From the NCBI RefSeq assembly GCF_011761565.1, contig NZ_JAASRM010000001.1:2232139-2296138 (forward strand): a DNA stretch of 64,000 nt, given 5' to 3'. A program made the translations under genes and the position numbers. This DNA comes from Rhizomicrobium palustre (GTDB lineage Bacteria; Pseudomonadota; Alphaproteobacteria; Micropepsales; Micropepsaceae). Below are positions 53,390-63,601 of the stretch, piece after piece (position 1 is the first letter of the stretch; each line of letters begins with the position of its first letter). The notes under the pieces were generated by a model. It saw only the letters and a program-made list of their open reading frames with translations, ran no database searches and was not told the DNA's origin.

Positions 53390-53476
53390 ATGCTGTTCTT
53401 GGCCGTGGGCTTCATAGCCTGCCTTTTTGGCATCATCGCGCTCCTGCCCGATTGCGAGGGGTTTGGGGACGAGTAA
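53390..53476 (+). CDS. 28-aa single-span membrane peptide
   Basis: Very short frame with a near-perfect ribosome binding site: GGAGG at 53378-53382, 7 nt before ATG 53390. The peptide MLFLAVGFIACLFGIIALLP is hydrophobic (residues 1-20), followed by the acidic tail DCEGFGDE, and stops at 53476. It lies 61 bp after nhaD on the same strand. A regulator or subunit of the transporter is a possibility; otherwise unknown. Confidence 0.6.
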   Translation: MLFLAVGFIACLFGIIALLPDCEGFGDE

Positions 53477-53587
53477 GGCCCGGTTCAGATTTCTCTCACG
53501 CTAACGGGAGCTTTGCGCTCTAATGGGCGTTGGGTCGCCAGAAGGTCATCGAGCTTGCGCAGGATCCTAAAGCTCCGGAGCGGGGAG

Positions 53588-54457
53588 ATGTGGTTCCTCT
53601 TCCGGGAGGGGGTCCAAGAATTCTTCGCGGACAATGCGCTGAGCCGCGGGGCTGCGATCAGCTTTTACGCCATGACCGCGATGGGGCCGGTCTTCTACAT
53701 TTGCGCCACCGTGGCCGGAATCTTCCTCGGCAACAGGGAAGCCACCACCCATCTCATCTATGAAGTGCGCCGCGTCGTCGGCCATGACACCGCCGCGACC
53801 ATGGAGGCGGCAATCCAGGCATCCAAGCTGCAAGGCGGTTTCTGGCCGACCTTGTTCGGCGTGATCGTGCTGGTGCTGACCGCGGGGGGCGTCTTTGTCG
53901 AGGTGCAGTCGGCCCTCAACGCGATCTGGAAAGCGCCCGAGCCGCCCTTCTCCTATTGGCGGATGATCAAGACCTGGGCGCAATCCATCGCCCTGGTGGC
54001 GGGCCTCGGTGTGCTGCTCTGCTGCTCGCTCATTATCAACGCCGCCGTGGGCGCCTTCGGCCATTATTTCCATAACCTTTTCGGCATCGGTGGCGGCATC
54101 GTCTGGCTGTTGAACTTCGCGGTCTCCACCAGTCTGATCTGCTTCCTCTTTGCCGCCATCTACCGGCTTCTGCCGAACCGCGCGCTGCAATGGGGTGATG
54201 TGATCACCGGCGCGGTGGTCACCACCGGCTTGATCCTGATTGGCGAATACCTGATCGCGTTCTACCTCGCCGAGACGGCCCTGGCACATCGCTATGGTTC
54301 GGCAGGCGGGGCGATGGCGATCCTGATCTGGCTCTACTACTCGGTGCAGGTCTTCTTATTGGGGGCTGAGATCACCAAGGTCTGGTCCCGCCGCCATGGC
54401 AGCCCCGCCGCTCGCGCCATCGCCGCAGCACGCTACCGGCTCGATAAGGCACTCTAA
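53588..54457 (+). CDS. YihY/BrkB family membrane protein
   Basis: 289-aa inner-membrane protein with six predicted spans, formerly called ribonuclease BN. Motifs: NALSRGAAISFYAMTAMGPVF (quoted here), TAGGVFVEVQSALNAIW, YRLLPNRALQWGDVITGAVVTT, and AILIWLYYSVQVFLLGAEITKV (in part). I prefer the ATG at 53588, which gives the usual family length; a TTG at 53513 would add 25 basic residues. Function poorly defined. Confidence 0.88.
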   Translation: MWFLFREGVQEFFADNALSRGAAISFYAMTAMGPVFYICATVAGIFLGNREATTHLIYEVRRVVGHDTAATMEAAIQASKLQGGFWPTLFGVIVLVLTAGGVFVEVQSALNAIWKAPEPPFSYWRMIKTWAQSIALVAGLGVLLCCSLIINAAVGAFGHYFHNLFGIGGGIVWLLNFAVSTSLICFLFAAIYRLLPNRALQWGDVITGAVVTTGLILIGEYLIAFYLAETALAHRYGSAGGAMAILIWLYYSVQVFLLGAEITKVWSRRHGSPAARAIAAARYRLDKAL

Positions 54458-54501
54458 GTAGCGGCCCTTTGACCTTTCGCTGCGACCGCTAGGGCATGGC
54501 G

Positions 54502-54548
54502 TTGTCCCCCGTGACGGGCTAGGGTACAAAAAACGGTAAGCGCTGTCG
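54502..54548 (+). promoter_or_regulatory. Promoter with LacI-like operator for the GPH/GH94 operon
   Basis: -35 TTGTCC (54502-54507), 17-bp spacer, -10 TACAAA (54525-54530), then GGTAAGCGCTGTCG (54535-54548) at the expected start site, 28 bp before the GPH ATG. The right half GCGCTGTC matches the fba and mdh sites exactly; the left half is looser. Geometry equals that at fba. Confidence 0.65.
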
Positions 54549-54576
54549 TAAGAAGACAAGCAAGAGGGGGAGGCCA

Positions 54577-55971
54577 ATGGCAGACCGCAAAATCGGGGTG
54601 CTGGAGAAGATCGGCTACGGGCTGGGGGATGGCGCCTCCAACCTGATCTGGATGATTTTCATCTATTATCAGGTCAATTTTTACACCGACGTCTATGGCC
54701 TCGCCGCCTCCGCTGCGGGGACCATGCTGCTCGTGACACGCAGCTGGGATATCTTCGTCGACGTCATCATCGGCATGATTGCAGACCGCACCAATACGCG
54801 CTGGGGTAAGTTTCGCCCCTTCCTGCTCTGGATGGCGCTTCCTTTTGGCATTGTTGCCACGCTGGCCTTTACCACCCCGCCTTTCGATGACCACGGCAAG
54901 CTGATCAGCGCCTATGTCACCCTCACATTGCTGATGCTGGCCTATTCGGCGATCAACGTGCCCTATGGTGCGCTGATGGGCGTGATCTCGCCTGACCCGC
55001 AAGAACGCACCGAGCTTTCCGCTTATCGCTTCAGCTTCGCGCAAGGCGCGGGCTTCCTTGTCGCCATGCTCGCCATGCCGCTGGTGGCGGCGCTGGGGCA
55101 GGGCAATGAGCAAAAGGGCTATATGCTGACGGTGGCGCTGTTCTCGGTGCTCGCCATCGCGATGTTCATCGGCACCTTCGCCACCACCCGCGAACGCGTC
55201 GTGCCGGTGAAAGAGCAGAAGACCTCGACCAAGCAGGATCTGCTCGACCTCATGAAGAACGGGCATTGGATGCTGCTGTGCACGTTGGGCATCCTGCAGG
55301 TGTTCTTTGTTGCTCTGCGCGGCTCGTCGATGATCTACTACTTCAAATATTATATGAATGACGTGGTTTTCGCGGGGCCGTTCGGCTGGAGCATCCATCT
55401 TGGCGGCGCGGGTGGCACCGGCCCCTTCATCGTGATGGGCACGCTCACCTCGCTCGCCGCGACCTTCCTCATTCAATATGTAACGCCCTATACCGGCCGC
55501 AAGAACGCTTTCATCGGTTGCATGGTGTTGGGTGCGATCTCGCTGGTGGCATCGTTCTGGGTAAAGCCGGATCAGCTCTTGCTGCTCTATGGCTTCCACT
55601 TCCTCTATTCGATCTTCACCGGCCCGACTGCGGCGCTGCTCTGGGCGATGTTCGCCGATAGCGCGGATTGGTCGGAATGGCGTACGGGGCGCAGAGCAAC
55701 CGGGCTGATCTTCTCGGCCTCGGGCATGTCCAACAAGCTCGGCTGGGCTTTGGGCGGCGCGCTCGCGCTCGCGCTTCTCTCCATCTATGGCTACCAAGCC
55801 AATATGGCGCAAACCGCGCATGCCCAGGAAGGCATCCGTCTTCTGATGGCGATCGTGCCCGCGATTGGCGCGCTCGTCTGCGGCTTGGGTATGCTCTTCT
55901 ACTCATTGGAAAAACAGATGCCGAAAATCGAGGCGGACCTGGCCGCCCGGCGCAGCAAAAAAGAGGCCTGA
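54577..55971 (+). CDS. GPH family sugar:cation symporter
   Basis: 464-aa MFS-fold transporter of the glycoside-pentoside-hexuronide group. Hallmarks: IGYGLGDGASNLIWM at the start, VDVIIGMIADRTNTRWGKFRPF between spans 2 and 3 (quoted in part), FADSADWSEWRTGRRATGLIFSASG late (in part). Twelve spans. Being followed after 1 bp by a disaccharide phosphorylase, it probably imports the disaccharide that enzyme splits. GAGGGGG upstream of ATG. Confidence 0.93.
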   Translation: MADRKIGVLEKIGYGLGDGASNLIWMIFIYYQVNFYTDVYGLAASAAGTMLLVTRSWDIFVDVIIGMIADRTNTRWGKFRPFLLWMALPFGIVATLAFTTPPFDDHGKLISAYVTLTLLMLAYSAINVPYGALMGVISPDPQERTELSAYRFSFAQGAGFLVAMLAMPLVAALGQGNEQKGYMLTVALFSVLAIAMFIGTFATTRERVVPVKEQKTSTKQDLLDLMKNGHWMLLCTLGILQVFFVALRGSSMIYYFKYYMNDVVFAGPFGWSIHLGGAGGTGPFIVMGTLTSLAATFLIQYVTPYTGRKNAFIGCMVLGAISLVASFWVKPDQLLLLYGFHFLYSIFTGPTAALLWAMFADSADWSEWRTGRRATGLIFSASGMSNKLGWALGGALALALLSIYGYQANMAQTAHAQEGIRLLMAIVPAIGALVCGLGMLFYSLEKQMPKIEADLAARRSKKEA

Positions 55972-55972
55972 C

Positions 55973-58366
55973 GTGCAGTTCGGACATTTCGACAACGCCG
56001 CCAAGGAATATGTCATCACGCGGCCCGATACGCCGCGCTCCTGGAGCAATTATCTCGGCTCCACGGAGTTCGGTTCGATCATCACCAACAATGCGGGCGG
56101 CTACACCTTCTACCGCTCGGCGGCGCAGGGCCGTTTCGTCCGCATAAGGTTCAACGCCGTGCCGCTGGACCAGCCGGGCCGTTATATCTATCTGCGCGAT
56201 GCCGAAAGCGGGGATTACTGGTCCGCCTCCTGGCAGCCGGTGGGAAAGCCGCTCGACAGCTATAAGTCCGAATGCCGTCACGGCACAGCCTATACGGTGA
56301 TCTCGTCGGAATATGCTGGGATCAAGGCCGAGACGACCTATTTCGTGCCGCTTGGCAAGACGCTGGAAGTCTGGCGCCTCAAGCTCACCAATACGGGCGC
56401 AAAGCCGCGCAAGCTCTCGGCCTTCACCTATGTCGAATATGCCGGCAATTGGAGCGCCTTCAACGATCTCACCAACCTGCAATATTCGCAGTTCATCGTG
56501 CGCATGGGTGTCGAGGACGGCATCATCGATCACGGCACGAACGTGCATATCCCGGAAGACCCGAAGAATTTCGAGAATGCCGATCAGGGCCGCCACACCT
56601 TCCTCGCCCTCGTCGGCGCGCCGGTGACGGGTTTTGATACCGACCGCACCGCCTTCATTGGCACCTATGGTTCCTATGCCAAGCCGAAAGCGGTAGAGGC
56701 GGGGCGCTGCTCCGGCTCGCTCGCTTATGGCGATAATGGCTGCGGCAGTTTGCAGACCGACATCGAACTCGCACCCGGAGAGACGCGTGAAATCACCGTG
56801 CTGATGGGTGTTGGACGCGCGGGCGTGGAAGGCAAAGCCGCCGCCGCCGCCTTTTCGCAAGAAGGTGTCGTCGACAGCGAGCTGGCGATGCTCAAAGCCT
56901 ATTGGCATGGCCGCATCGAAGGGCTGACGGCGGAAACGCCCGATCCGGCGTTCAATTCCATGCTCGCCATATGGGGCCCGTTCAATTGCCAGATGACCTA
57001 TGCCTGGTCGCGTGCCGCCAGCCTCATTTACGCCGGTGAGCGCGATGGCCTTGGCTATCGCGACACGGTGCAGGACCTTTTGGGCGTGATGCATGCCATT
57101 CCGCAGGAAGCGGTGAAGCGGCTGGAGCTGATGCTCTCGGGCCAGCTTGCCAATGGCGGCGCCATGCCGGTGGTGAAGCAATTCGCCCATCACCCGGGAT
57201 CGGAAAAAGAGCCGCCGGAGCATGAATACCGCTCCGATGACGGGATGTGGCTGTTCAACACGGTCCCGGCCTATATCAAGGAAAGCGGCGACACGGGTTT
57301 CCTCAACAAGGTCATCCCTTACGCCGATCATGGCGAGGCGAGCGTGCTTGGCCATTTGCGCCGCGCCATCGATTTCAACCTCACCCATTCGGGAAAGCAT
57401 GGTCTTCCTTGCGGCCTCTCGGCGGATTGGAACGATTGCATCCGCCTCGGCAAGAATGGCGAGACCGTGATGGTCGCCTTCCAGCTGCGCTTTGCGCTCG
57501 CCACCTATGCCGAGCTTTGCGCGATTGCGGGTGAGGCGGGCGAAAAGGCCTGGGCCGAACAGATGCTGGCCGAGTTCGATGCGCGCCTGGCTGAGACCAC
57601 TTGGGACGGCGCCTGGTATTTGCGCGGCTTTGGCGAAGACGGCACCAAGTTCGGCTCGCATGAGCTGAAGGAAGGCGCGATCTTCCTCAACACGCAAACC
57701 TGGGCTGTGTTTTCCGGTCATGCCCAAGGCGAGCGTGCCGAGACCGCGATGGGTTCGGTGGAAAAGCATCTTTCCTCCGAATATGGCCTTGCCCTCTGCG
57801 CCCCGCCTTTTGTCGAAACCTCGATGAAGGTGATGCGCGCGGTGCTGTTCAATCCCGGCATGAAAGAGAATGGCGCGGTCTTCACCCATACCCAGGGCTG
57901 GGCGGTGATTGCCGAGACCATGCTTGGCCATGGTGACAGGGCCTATCGCTATTATCGTGCCACCATGCCCGCGGCCTGGAACGACAAAGCGGAGGTGCGC
58001 GAGATCGAGCCTTACGTCTATTGCCAGTTCACCCACACCCCGCCGAGCCCGCATGCGGGCGCTGCGCGCGTGCCATGGCTGTCGGGGTCTGCCTCTTGGG
58101 CCTATGTCGCGGGCACGCAATACGTTCTCGGCATCCGCGCCGATTGGAACGGGCTCACCATCGATCCCTGCATTCCGGCTTCTTGGCCCGGTTTCACCGC
58201 CACGCGCCGTTTCCGCGGCAAGACGGTGTCGATCACAGTCAAGAATCCGAAATGCGTCGAAAAGGGTGTCGCCAAGCTCACGCTGAATGGCGAGGTCTTA
58301 AGCGGCAATCTCGTTCCTGCCGATAAGCTGAAGGACTCCAACGCTGTTGTGGTGGAGATGGGCTAA
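55973..58366 (+). CDS. GH94 disaccharide phosphorylase (cellobiose/chitobiose type)
   Basis: 797-aa cytoplasmic phosphorylase. Starts at GTG 55973 inside the end of the GPH gene, with AGAGG 7 nt upstream. N-terminal FGHFDNAAKEYVITRPDTP, WSNYLGS and NAGGYTFYRSA; catalytic domain with GLGYRDTVQDLLGVMHAIP and ADWNDC with Asp485/Asp488, one of them the general acid; C-terminal PWLSGSASWAYVAGTQYVLGIR. Substrate uncertain: cellobiose, cellobionate and N,N'-diacetylchitobiose are possible. Products would be a sugar-1-phosphate and free sugar feeding glycolysis. Confidence 0.93.
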   Translation: MQFGHFDNAAKEYVITRPDTPRSWSNYLGSTEFGSIITNNAGGYTFYRSAAQGRFVRIRFNAVPLDQPGRYIYLRDAESGDYWSASWQPVGKPLDSYKSECRHGTAYTVISSEYAGIKAETTYFVPLGKTLEVWRLKLTNTGAKPRKLSAFTYVEYAGNWSAFNDLTNLQYSQFIVRMGVEDGIIDHGTNVHIPEDPKNFENADQGRHTFLALVGAPVTGFDTDRTAFIGTYGSYAKPKAVEAGRCSGSLAYGDNGCGSLQTDIELAPGETREITVLMGVGRAGVEGKAAAAAFSQEGVVDSELAMLKAYWHGRIEGLTAETPDPAFNSMLAIWGPFNCQMTYAWSRAASLIYAGERDGLGYRDTVQDLLGVMHAIPQEAVKRLELMLSGQLANGGAMPVVKQFAHHPGSEKEPPEHEYRSDDGMWLFNTVPAYIKESGDTGFLNKVIPYADHGEASVLGHLRRAIDFNLTHSGKHGLPCGLSADWNDCIRLGKNGETVMVAFQLRFALATYAELCAIAGEAGEKAWAEQMLAEFDARLAETTWDGAWYLRGFGEDGTKFGSHELKEGAIFLNTQTWAVFSGHAQGERAETAMGSVEKHLSSEYGLALCAPPFVETSMKVMRAVLFNPGMKENGAVFTHTQGWAVIAETMLGHGDRAYRYYRATMPAAWNDKAEVREIEPYVYCQFTHTPPSPHAGAARVPWLSGSASWAYVAGTQYVLGIRADWNGLTIDPCIPASWPGFTATRRFRGKTVSITVKNPKCVEKGVAKLTLNGEVLSGNLVPADKLKDSNAVVVEMG

Positions 58367-60145
58367 CTATCTCCTCGCCACCACCCGCAGCCGCGCGGCC
58401 TGTGCACCGCCGACCCGGAAGAAGCCGATCTGCTGGGCCAGTTCCTCGGTTTCGTGTGCCAAGCTGCGCGCCGCGGCGGTGGATTCTTCCACCATGGCGG
58501 CGTTCTGCTGCGTGACCTGATCCATCTGACCGACGGCGGTGTTGACCTCGCTGATTGAGCTTGATTGCTGCCCGGCGGCTTGCGAGACTTGGCTGACCAG
58601 CTCGTTGATGTGCAGGATCTGCTCGACAATGCGCCCGAGCGCCTGGCCGGTATCGCCCACGATCTTCACACCTTCGGCGACATGACCTTCCGAGGCGGTG
58701 ATCAGCGCCTTGATTTTCTTCGCGGCATCGCTGGAGCGGCCCGCCAGCGCGCGTACTTCGGTCGCGACCACGGCGAAGCCCTTGCCGGCCTCGCCCGCCC
58801 GGGCCGCTTCCACGCCCGCATTCAAGGCGAGCAGATTGGTCTGGAAGGCGATCTCGTCGATCACGCCGATGATTTCGGCGATCTGTTTGGAGGATTGCTC
58901 GATCTTATCCATGGTGGCGACGGCGGTGCCGACAACGGTGCCGCCTTCTTCGGCGGCCGATTTAGCGGCGATGGCCCGCCCATTGGCTTCTTTGATCGCG
59001 GTTGCGGTTGTCTTGACTGAATTGGTGATCTCTTCCAGCGCGGCGGCGGTTTCTTCCAAGGTCGCTGCCTGCTGTTCGGTGCGACGGGAAAGATCATCGG
59101 TGGCTTTGGAGATATCGGCCGCGCCCGAGGAAATCTCGCGGGTGGAGGTGGTGACCTGCTGCATGGTGGTTTCAAGCCGCCCCATCGCGACGTTGAAATC
59201 ATCCTTCAGCTTGGCGAAGGGGCCTGTCAGTTCGGCGCTGATGCGCGCCGTCAGATCGCCATTGGCGAGCGCGGAAAGCCCTTCGCCCACGCTGCCTACG
59301 ATGACCTGAACCTGATCGGATTTGGCCTTCTCTGCGGCCGTCAACTGCTCGCGCAGGCGTAACGTCGCGCTGGCGAGCTGGCCGACCTCATCACGCCGGT
59401 CCTGGCCGGTGATGACCACGGCACGATTGCCCTCCGCGATCTTCTCGAGTACCTCGGCAATATTTGCGAGGGGTGTGGAGATACGCGTCCCCATGATGAA
59501 GGAAAGAAACAGGGCCACGGCAATGATCACGCAGAGGCTGATGGCAAAAATGACTTCGCCGCGATGCATGCCCGCGCGGATGTCACTCAGCGTATCGGCC
59601 TTTTTCTGGGTCATCGCTGTGATGATCTTGGCAAGTGCCTCGTCCATCACCTCGAAACGCTGACGCGTTCCGGTCATCATGCCTGCCGAAGTCGCGGCAT
59701 CGCTGGTAGCCATATCGGCGGTATCTTTGCCGCGCTTGACATAGGCTTTCAGCAGTGTCTCGAAGCCGGAAATTTCGCTTTCGGCAAAGCCCTCTGCTTT
59801 CATAGAGGCCTTAACCTGGGCAAAGGAATTCAGGAAAACGTCGAATTTTTTTTGCACCTTGGTAGAGAGCGCTTCGAGTTTTTTCTCGTCACTCTCGCTG
59901 CCGGCTACCGATGCAAGGCGGTAAAGATCGCGAACGGTGTCATCAGATGCATTCTGAAAATTGCCGATAACGTCATCATCATGGATGACGCCGTTCTGCA
60001 TGAAGGCCGTCTTTGTGGCGTTGCTGTCCAAAAGCAAATAGCCATAAACGCCAAGTGCGGCCGTCAGGCCCACGATCACCAGCGCGAGCAGCTTCAGCTT
60101 CGTGCGGATCGTGATGTCGCTTTCTTTCATGTGCGCCCGTTTCAT
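58367..60145 (-). CDS. Transmembrane methyl-accepting chemotaxis protein
   Basis: 592-aa chemoreceptor. TM1 about 19-39, a helical periplasmic ligand domain (40-198, four-helix-bundle type), TM2 about 199-219, HAMP about 220-275, and an MCP signalling domain with the tip [21 protein letters not shown]. The C-terminus RLRVVARR lacks the CheR-binding pentapeptide found on the receptor at 36159. Two ATGs 15 nt apart are possible starts (60145 or 60130). Same strand as the Cache gene upstream; the convergent GH94 gene ends directly against its stop. Confidence 0.92.
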   Translation of the reverse strand: MKRAHMKESDITIRTKLKLLALVIVGLTAALGVYGYLLLDSNATKTAFMQNGVIHDDDVIGNFQNASDDTVRDLYRLASVAGSESDEKKLEALSTKVQKKFDVFLNSFAQVKASMKAEGFAESEISGFETLLKAYVKRGKDTADMATSDAATSAGMMTGTRQRFEVMDEALAKIITAMTQKKADTLSDIRAGMHRGEVIFAISLCVIIAVALFLSFIMGTRISTPLANIAEVLEKIAEGNRAVVITGQDRRDEVGQLASATLRLREQLTAAEKAKSDQVQVIVGSVGEGLSALANGDLTARISAELTGPFAKLKDDFNVAMGRLETTMQQVTTSTREISSGAADISKATDDLSRRTEQQAATLEETAAALEEITNSVKTTATAIKEANGRAIAAKSAAEEGGTVVGTAVATMDKIEQSSKQIAEIIGVIDEIAFQTNLLALNAGVEAARAGEAGKGFAVVATEVRALAGRSSDAAKKIKALITASEGHVAEGVKIVGDTGQALGRIVEQILHINELVSQVSQAAGQQSSSISEVNTAVGQMDQVTQQNAAMVEESTAAARSLAHETEELAQQIGFFRVGGAQAARLRVVARR

Positions 60146-60209
60146 ACGTAAAAATAAAGAAAAAGATGGGCGGCGGGGGAACCGCCCATAAAGGGAGGAC
60201 GGCCAGGAA

Positions 60210-60674
60210 CTATTTGTAGATGCCGGCGCACACGACAGTGTCGTTCAGCTTCTCGCAATAGGTGGATTTCGGTTCCAGCTTCTTGGTCAGCGGATCAGAA
60301 AATTTGTAATCCTGCCAGAAACTCGCCTTGGTCTTCATCAGGTCCATGCGGGTTTTGATGTAGTAGACCCCATCGGCGTCCTGCGCATCGATCAGATCCT
60401 TGCCAACCAGCTTGGCGTTGCTGCCATGGGCCAGGCATTTGCCGGTGGAATCGTACACCACCACATAGAGGTCGCGATCATGAAAGGCTTCGGCTTTGGA
60501 GGTGAAGGCCTCATAGGCTTTTTGCGGGCCATCGGCTTTGATAGCGGCAGCGGCCTTTTTCACCATCGCGACGGCTTCGTCCTTGGTGGCGTGTTCGCCG
60601 CCTGCCCAGCCCGACATCGTGGCCAGGGCCAAGGCAATGGCCGATGCAGCGGCAAATCTCACGGCAGTATTCAT
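60210..60674 (-). CDS. Secreted Cache-domain protein
   Basis: 154-aa protein with a signal peptide ([21 protein letters not shown], cleavage after about residue 24) and a single Cache-like fold: [26 protein letters not shown], then [23 protein letters not shown] and [18 protein letters not shown], quoted in part. Free-standing Cache proteins bind small ligands in the periplasm. It is 64 bp upstream of the chemoreceptor gene on the same strand and may deliver a ligand to it. ATG 60674 with GGAG upstream. Confidence 0.85.
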   Translation of the reverse strand: MNTAVRFAAASAIALALATMSGWAGGEHATKDEAVAMVKKAAAAIKADGPQKAYEAFTSKAEAFHDRDLYVVVYDSTGKCLAHGSNAKLVGKDLIDAQDADGVYYIKTRMDLMKTKASFWQDYKFSDPLTKKLEPKSTYCEKLNDTVVCAGIYK

Positions 60675-61306
60675 GCGTTTGTCTCCCGGGTGCGGCGAGC
60701 TTCTTGCCCGCTCCACGGGAAGGCTATGCGTTAGGAGTGAATTGTTCCTGAGAAGATGTACCTGTAAACGGTGTGCTGCTGGTAGCGGTAGCAGTAGAAA
60801 AGTCTTTATACGGAAGGACATGCGGGGGACATCCGCATTCGCGAAAAGCCCTTACGTACTTGCGCCTATGTCCTTAACTGGGACAAACGCCCGTCTGGAT
60901 ATAAATTCGTATACGGATTATTTGGCTGGAAGATGTGCAGCCCTTACGCCTGTATCTATTCCTTGCAGCACCTTGGGCCCTCACGATGGCTTTTTGTTTG
61001 GAGCCGTGATCGCCCTTGGAACCTGCGCCGAAGCGGCGCCTGTCCTAAAAGTGCGAGTGACAGTGCCATCAAACCTAAAGTATACGCCGCACACGCCGCC
61101 CCTTTTGCGCGGGTTGCAAAACGTCGGGCCTGGCGCCGCGGCAATCGGGCCTCGCGAATTGGTGAACGAGGCCGCTGAAGTTCGCGTGAAATCTTCGACA
61201 GAGTGTCGCATTCGCCCGATAGGCGCCCCACAATTGCCCCGTTCCGTGGTCTAAAGCTCAACATCCAAAGCAGTGGTGCCGCGCAGCGGCGGGTTCGGAC
61301 GGCGTC
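60675..61306. other. Intergenic region without a recognised gene
   Basis: 632 bp between the divergent Cache gene and opgC. Frames on both strands show no ribosome binding site, no conserved motif and poor codon bias. A small GC dyad (CGCCGAAGCGGCG, 61028-61040) is the only structure seen. Presumably promoters for both sides. Confidence 0.4.
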
Positions 61307-62470
61307 ATGACCAAAACTTCCAAGCGCGACGACCGCATCGATTTCATTCGCGGGCTCGCGCTGCTCGTGATTTTTATCGATCATGTGCCGAAGAATATAT
61401 TCGAGCCCTTCACGCTGCACAGCTTTGCCTTTTGCGATGCGGCGGAGGTTTTCTTTTTTCTCTCCGGCTATGTCGCTTCGCTGGTCTATGGCCGCGCCAT
61501 GCTGCGCGATGGTTTTGTTACTGCCGCTAAGAAGGTGTGGCGCCGCGCCGGTGTGATCTATCTCAGCCAATTGGGTTTGATGGCGGCGGTGCTGGCACTG
61601 GTGGGATTGTTTATCGCGGCAACAGGCGATCAGACCTATCGCTGGGTGTTTCGCGCACAATGGGTGTTCGAGAATCCGATTGCCTATATCTGGCCGACGC
61701 TCACCATGCATTTTCAGCCCGGCTATCTCGACATCCTGCCGACTTATGTTGTGCTGCTCGCGGTGTTTCCGCTGGTCTTGAAGGGACTGGAGCGCAGTCT
61801 CTGGCTGGTCGTGGCGCCGTCGTTTCTGCTGTGGGTAGCCGTGCAGGTGTTTGGCCTTAAATTATGGACCACCAGCGGCGAGCCCTGGTTCTTCAATCCC
61901 TTTTCCTGGCAATTCATTTTTGTCTTGGGCGCGGTGATCGGCCATCCGGCGCAGAAGGGGCAATTCAGTTTTGCCGCCAGCCGCCGCGTCTTCTGGGCGG
62001 CGCTCGCCATTGTGGTTCCTGTCGCGCTGATCCAGATGAGTGAAACCTTGAGCGCCCATCTCTGGTTCATCACCAGCCTGCGTCCGCACACCCTTCTGCT
62101 GGATAAGACCGCGCTCGGCTTTTTGCGGCTGGTCAGCTTCTTTGCCCTCGCCATCGTTCTGATCCGCTTCCTGCCGCCGATTGGAGCCTTGAGCAACAAG
62201 CCCTGGGCGCAGGCCATCATTCGCTGTGGCAGCCTTTCCTTGCAGGTTTTCTCCTTCGGCGTTTTGCTGGCGAGTGTCACGGCGGTCAGCGCGGTGCTTT
62301 CTGGCGGCAATGCTTGGGTGCAATCGGTGTTGACCATCGCCGGGATCGCGGCCCAGCTCGCCTTTGCCGCTTGGCATATGGCGAAGAAGCGGGAAGCTGT
62401 AGAAGCCGAACGTCGTCCCAGCCTTCTTGCCGATATCTACCCCCAGCCCGCCCGCTCACTGCGGCAGTAA
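61307..62470 (+). CDS. opgC: OpgC family membrane acyltransferase
   Basis: 387-aa inner-membrane protein with about ten spans. N-terminal RIDFIRGLALLVIFIDHV holds the His/Asp typical of the acyltransferase-3-like OpgC family; FPFSFLSGYVASLVYGRAM-like segment (FFFLSGYVASLVYGRAM here). OpgC transfers succinyl groups from succinyl-CoA to osmoregulated periplasmic glucans. No glucan synthase is adjacent. ATG at 61307; the C-terminal tail is cytoplasmic and basic. Confidence 0.87.
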   Translation: MTKTSKRDDRIDFIRGLALLVIFIDHVPKNIFEPFTLHSFAFCDAAEVFFFLSGYVASLVYGRAMLRDGFVTAAKKVWRRAGVIYLSQLGLMAAVLALVGLFIAATGDQTYRWVFRAQWVFENPIAYIWPTLTMHFQPGYLDILPTYVVLLAVFPLVLKGLERSLWLVVAPSFLLWVAVQVFGLKLWTTSGEPWFFNPFSWQFIFVLGAVIGHPAQKGQFSFAASRRVFWAALAIVVPVALIQMSETLSAHLWFITSLRPHTLLLDKTALGFLRLVSFFALAIVLIRFLPPIGALSNKPWAQAIIRCGSLSLQVFSFGVLLASVTAVSAVLSGGNAWVQSVLTIAGIAAQLAFAAWHMAKKREAVEAERRPSLLADIYPQPARSLRQ

Positions 62471-62587
62471 TGAAATAAGGAATATTATCCTTGTGTCGCC
62501 TGCGCCCTGCAGCCGCTCTTGCGCTTGACGGGGGCGTCCGGCTATCTCACCGCCCCTATTCCAATCTCCTTAGAAGAAGTCCTTCCG

Positions 62588-63334
62588 ATGGCCGGTCATT
62601 CCCACGCCAAGAACGTGATGTTCAAGAAGACCAAGGCGAACGCGGTGCGTTCCAAGCTCTTCTCCAAGCTCGCGCGCGAAATCACCGTCGCGTCCAAGAT
62701 GGGCATGCCCGACCCGGACCACAATCCGCGCCTGCGCGCGGCCATCATCGCCGCCCGCGAACAGTCCATGCCCAAGGACAATATCGAGCGCGCCATTAAG
62801 AAGGGCCAGGGCAACGACGCCGAGAACTATGACGAAATCCGCTATGAGGGCTATGGCCCGGGCGGCGTCGCGCTGATCGTGGAATGCCTCACCGACAACC
62901 GTACCCGTACCGCGGCTGACGTTCGCGCCGCCTTCTCGAAATTCGGCGGGGCGTTGGGCGAGACCGGCTCTGTCGGCTTCATGTTCGACCGTTTGGGCGT
63001 GATCACCTATCCACTCAGCAAAGGCTCGGCTGACGAGATGCTGGAAATCGCGCTCGAAGCGGGCGCCGATGAAGTCGATACCGACGAGAACGAACACGAA
63101 TTCACCTGCTCACCGGATGTCTTCGCCCAGGTGCGCGAGGCTCTCGAAGCCAAGCTCGGCGTGGCGGCCTCTTCGGGCATGTTCTTCCGCCCGCAGAATA
63201 CCAACCTGGTGCCCGACAATGTCGGCGAGACGCTGATGAAGCTGATCGACGTGTTGGAAGATAATGACGACGTGCAGCGCGTCACCGGCAATTACGAGCT
63301 CTCCGACGCCTTGATGGCGAAGCTGGGCGAATAA
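62588..63334 (+). CDS. yebC: YebC/PmpR family transcriptional regulator
   Basis: 248-aa DNA-binding/translation-associated protein. Starts [23 protein letters not shown], with [37 protein letters not shown] (in part), [15 protein letters not shown], and late FRPQNTNLV. Start ATG 62588; the upstream frame is not conserved. YebC often precedes ruvC, which follows here after 267 bp. Recent work links YebC-type proteins to polyproline translation, so a role beside EF-P is possible. Confidence 0.95.
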   Translation: MAGHSHAKNVMFKKTKANAVRSKLFSKLAREITVASKMGMPDPDHNPRLRAAIIAAREQSMPKDNIERAIKKGQGNDAENYDEIRYEGYGPGGVALIVECLTDNRTRTAADVRAAFSKFGGALGETGSVGFMFDRLGVITYPLSKGSADEMLEIALEAGADEVDTDENEHEFTCSPDVFAQVREALEAKLGVAASSGMFFRPQNTNLVPDNVGETLMKLIDVLEDNDDVQRVTGNYELSDALMAKLGE

Positions 63335-63361
63335 CGCCGCATCGGCTTGAACGGCGCGCGG

Positions 63362-63386
63362 CAGCCCCCACATCTAAGGGGCTGTT
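63362..63386 (+). terminator. Weak hairpin after yebC
   Basis: CAGCCCC (63362-63368) pairs with GGGGCTG (63378-63384), nine-base loop, then TTTG. Short T run. Confidence 0.55.
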
Positions 63387-63601
63387 TGACCGCGCCGATT
63401 TGTCTGTTTTTCAGTCTCGCTCGCCGGGGCCCCATCGAGGCCAAACTTTCTGGCGAAAATTCTTCCATATCAGCCGCTTACGGCGAAAAACGGCGACTGG
63501 AACGTAAATTTTTGCATTTTCTAACGCGGGTCTATCCCCCTCAAAATAGACTTCGCCAGGGCAATCCCCGAAACTCTATTCGCGATTCGTTCGGGTTTGA
63601 C

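Noticed and set aside
60538..61254. 238-aa plus-strand frame between the Cache gene and opgC
   Set aside because: Its first part is antisense to the Cache gene and the rest has no recognisable motif, biased composition and no ribosome binding site.
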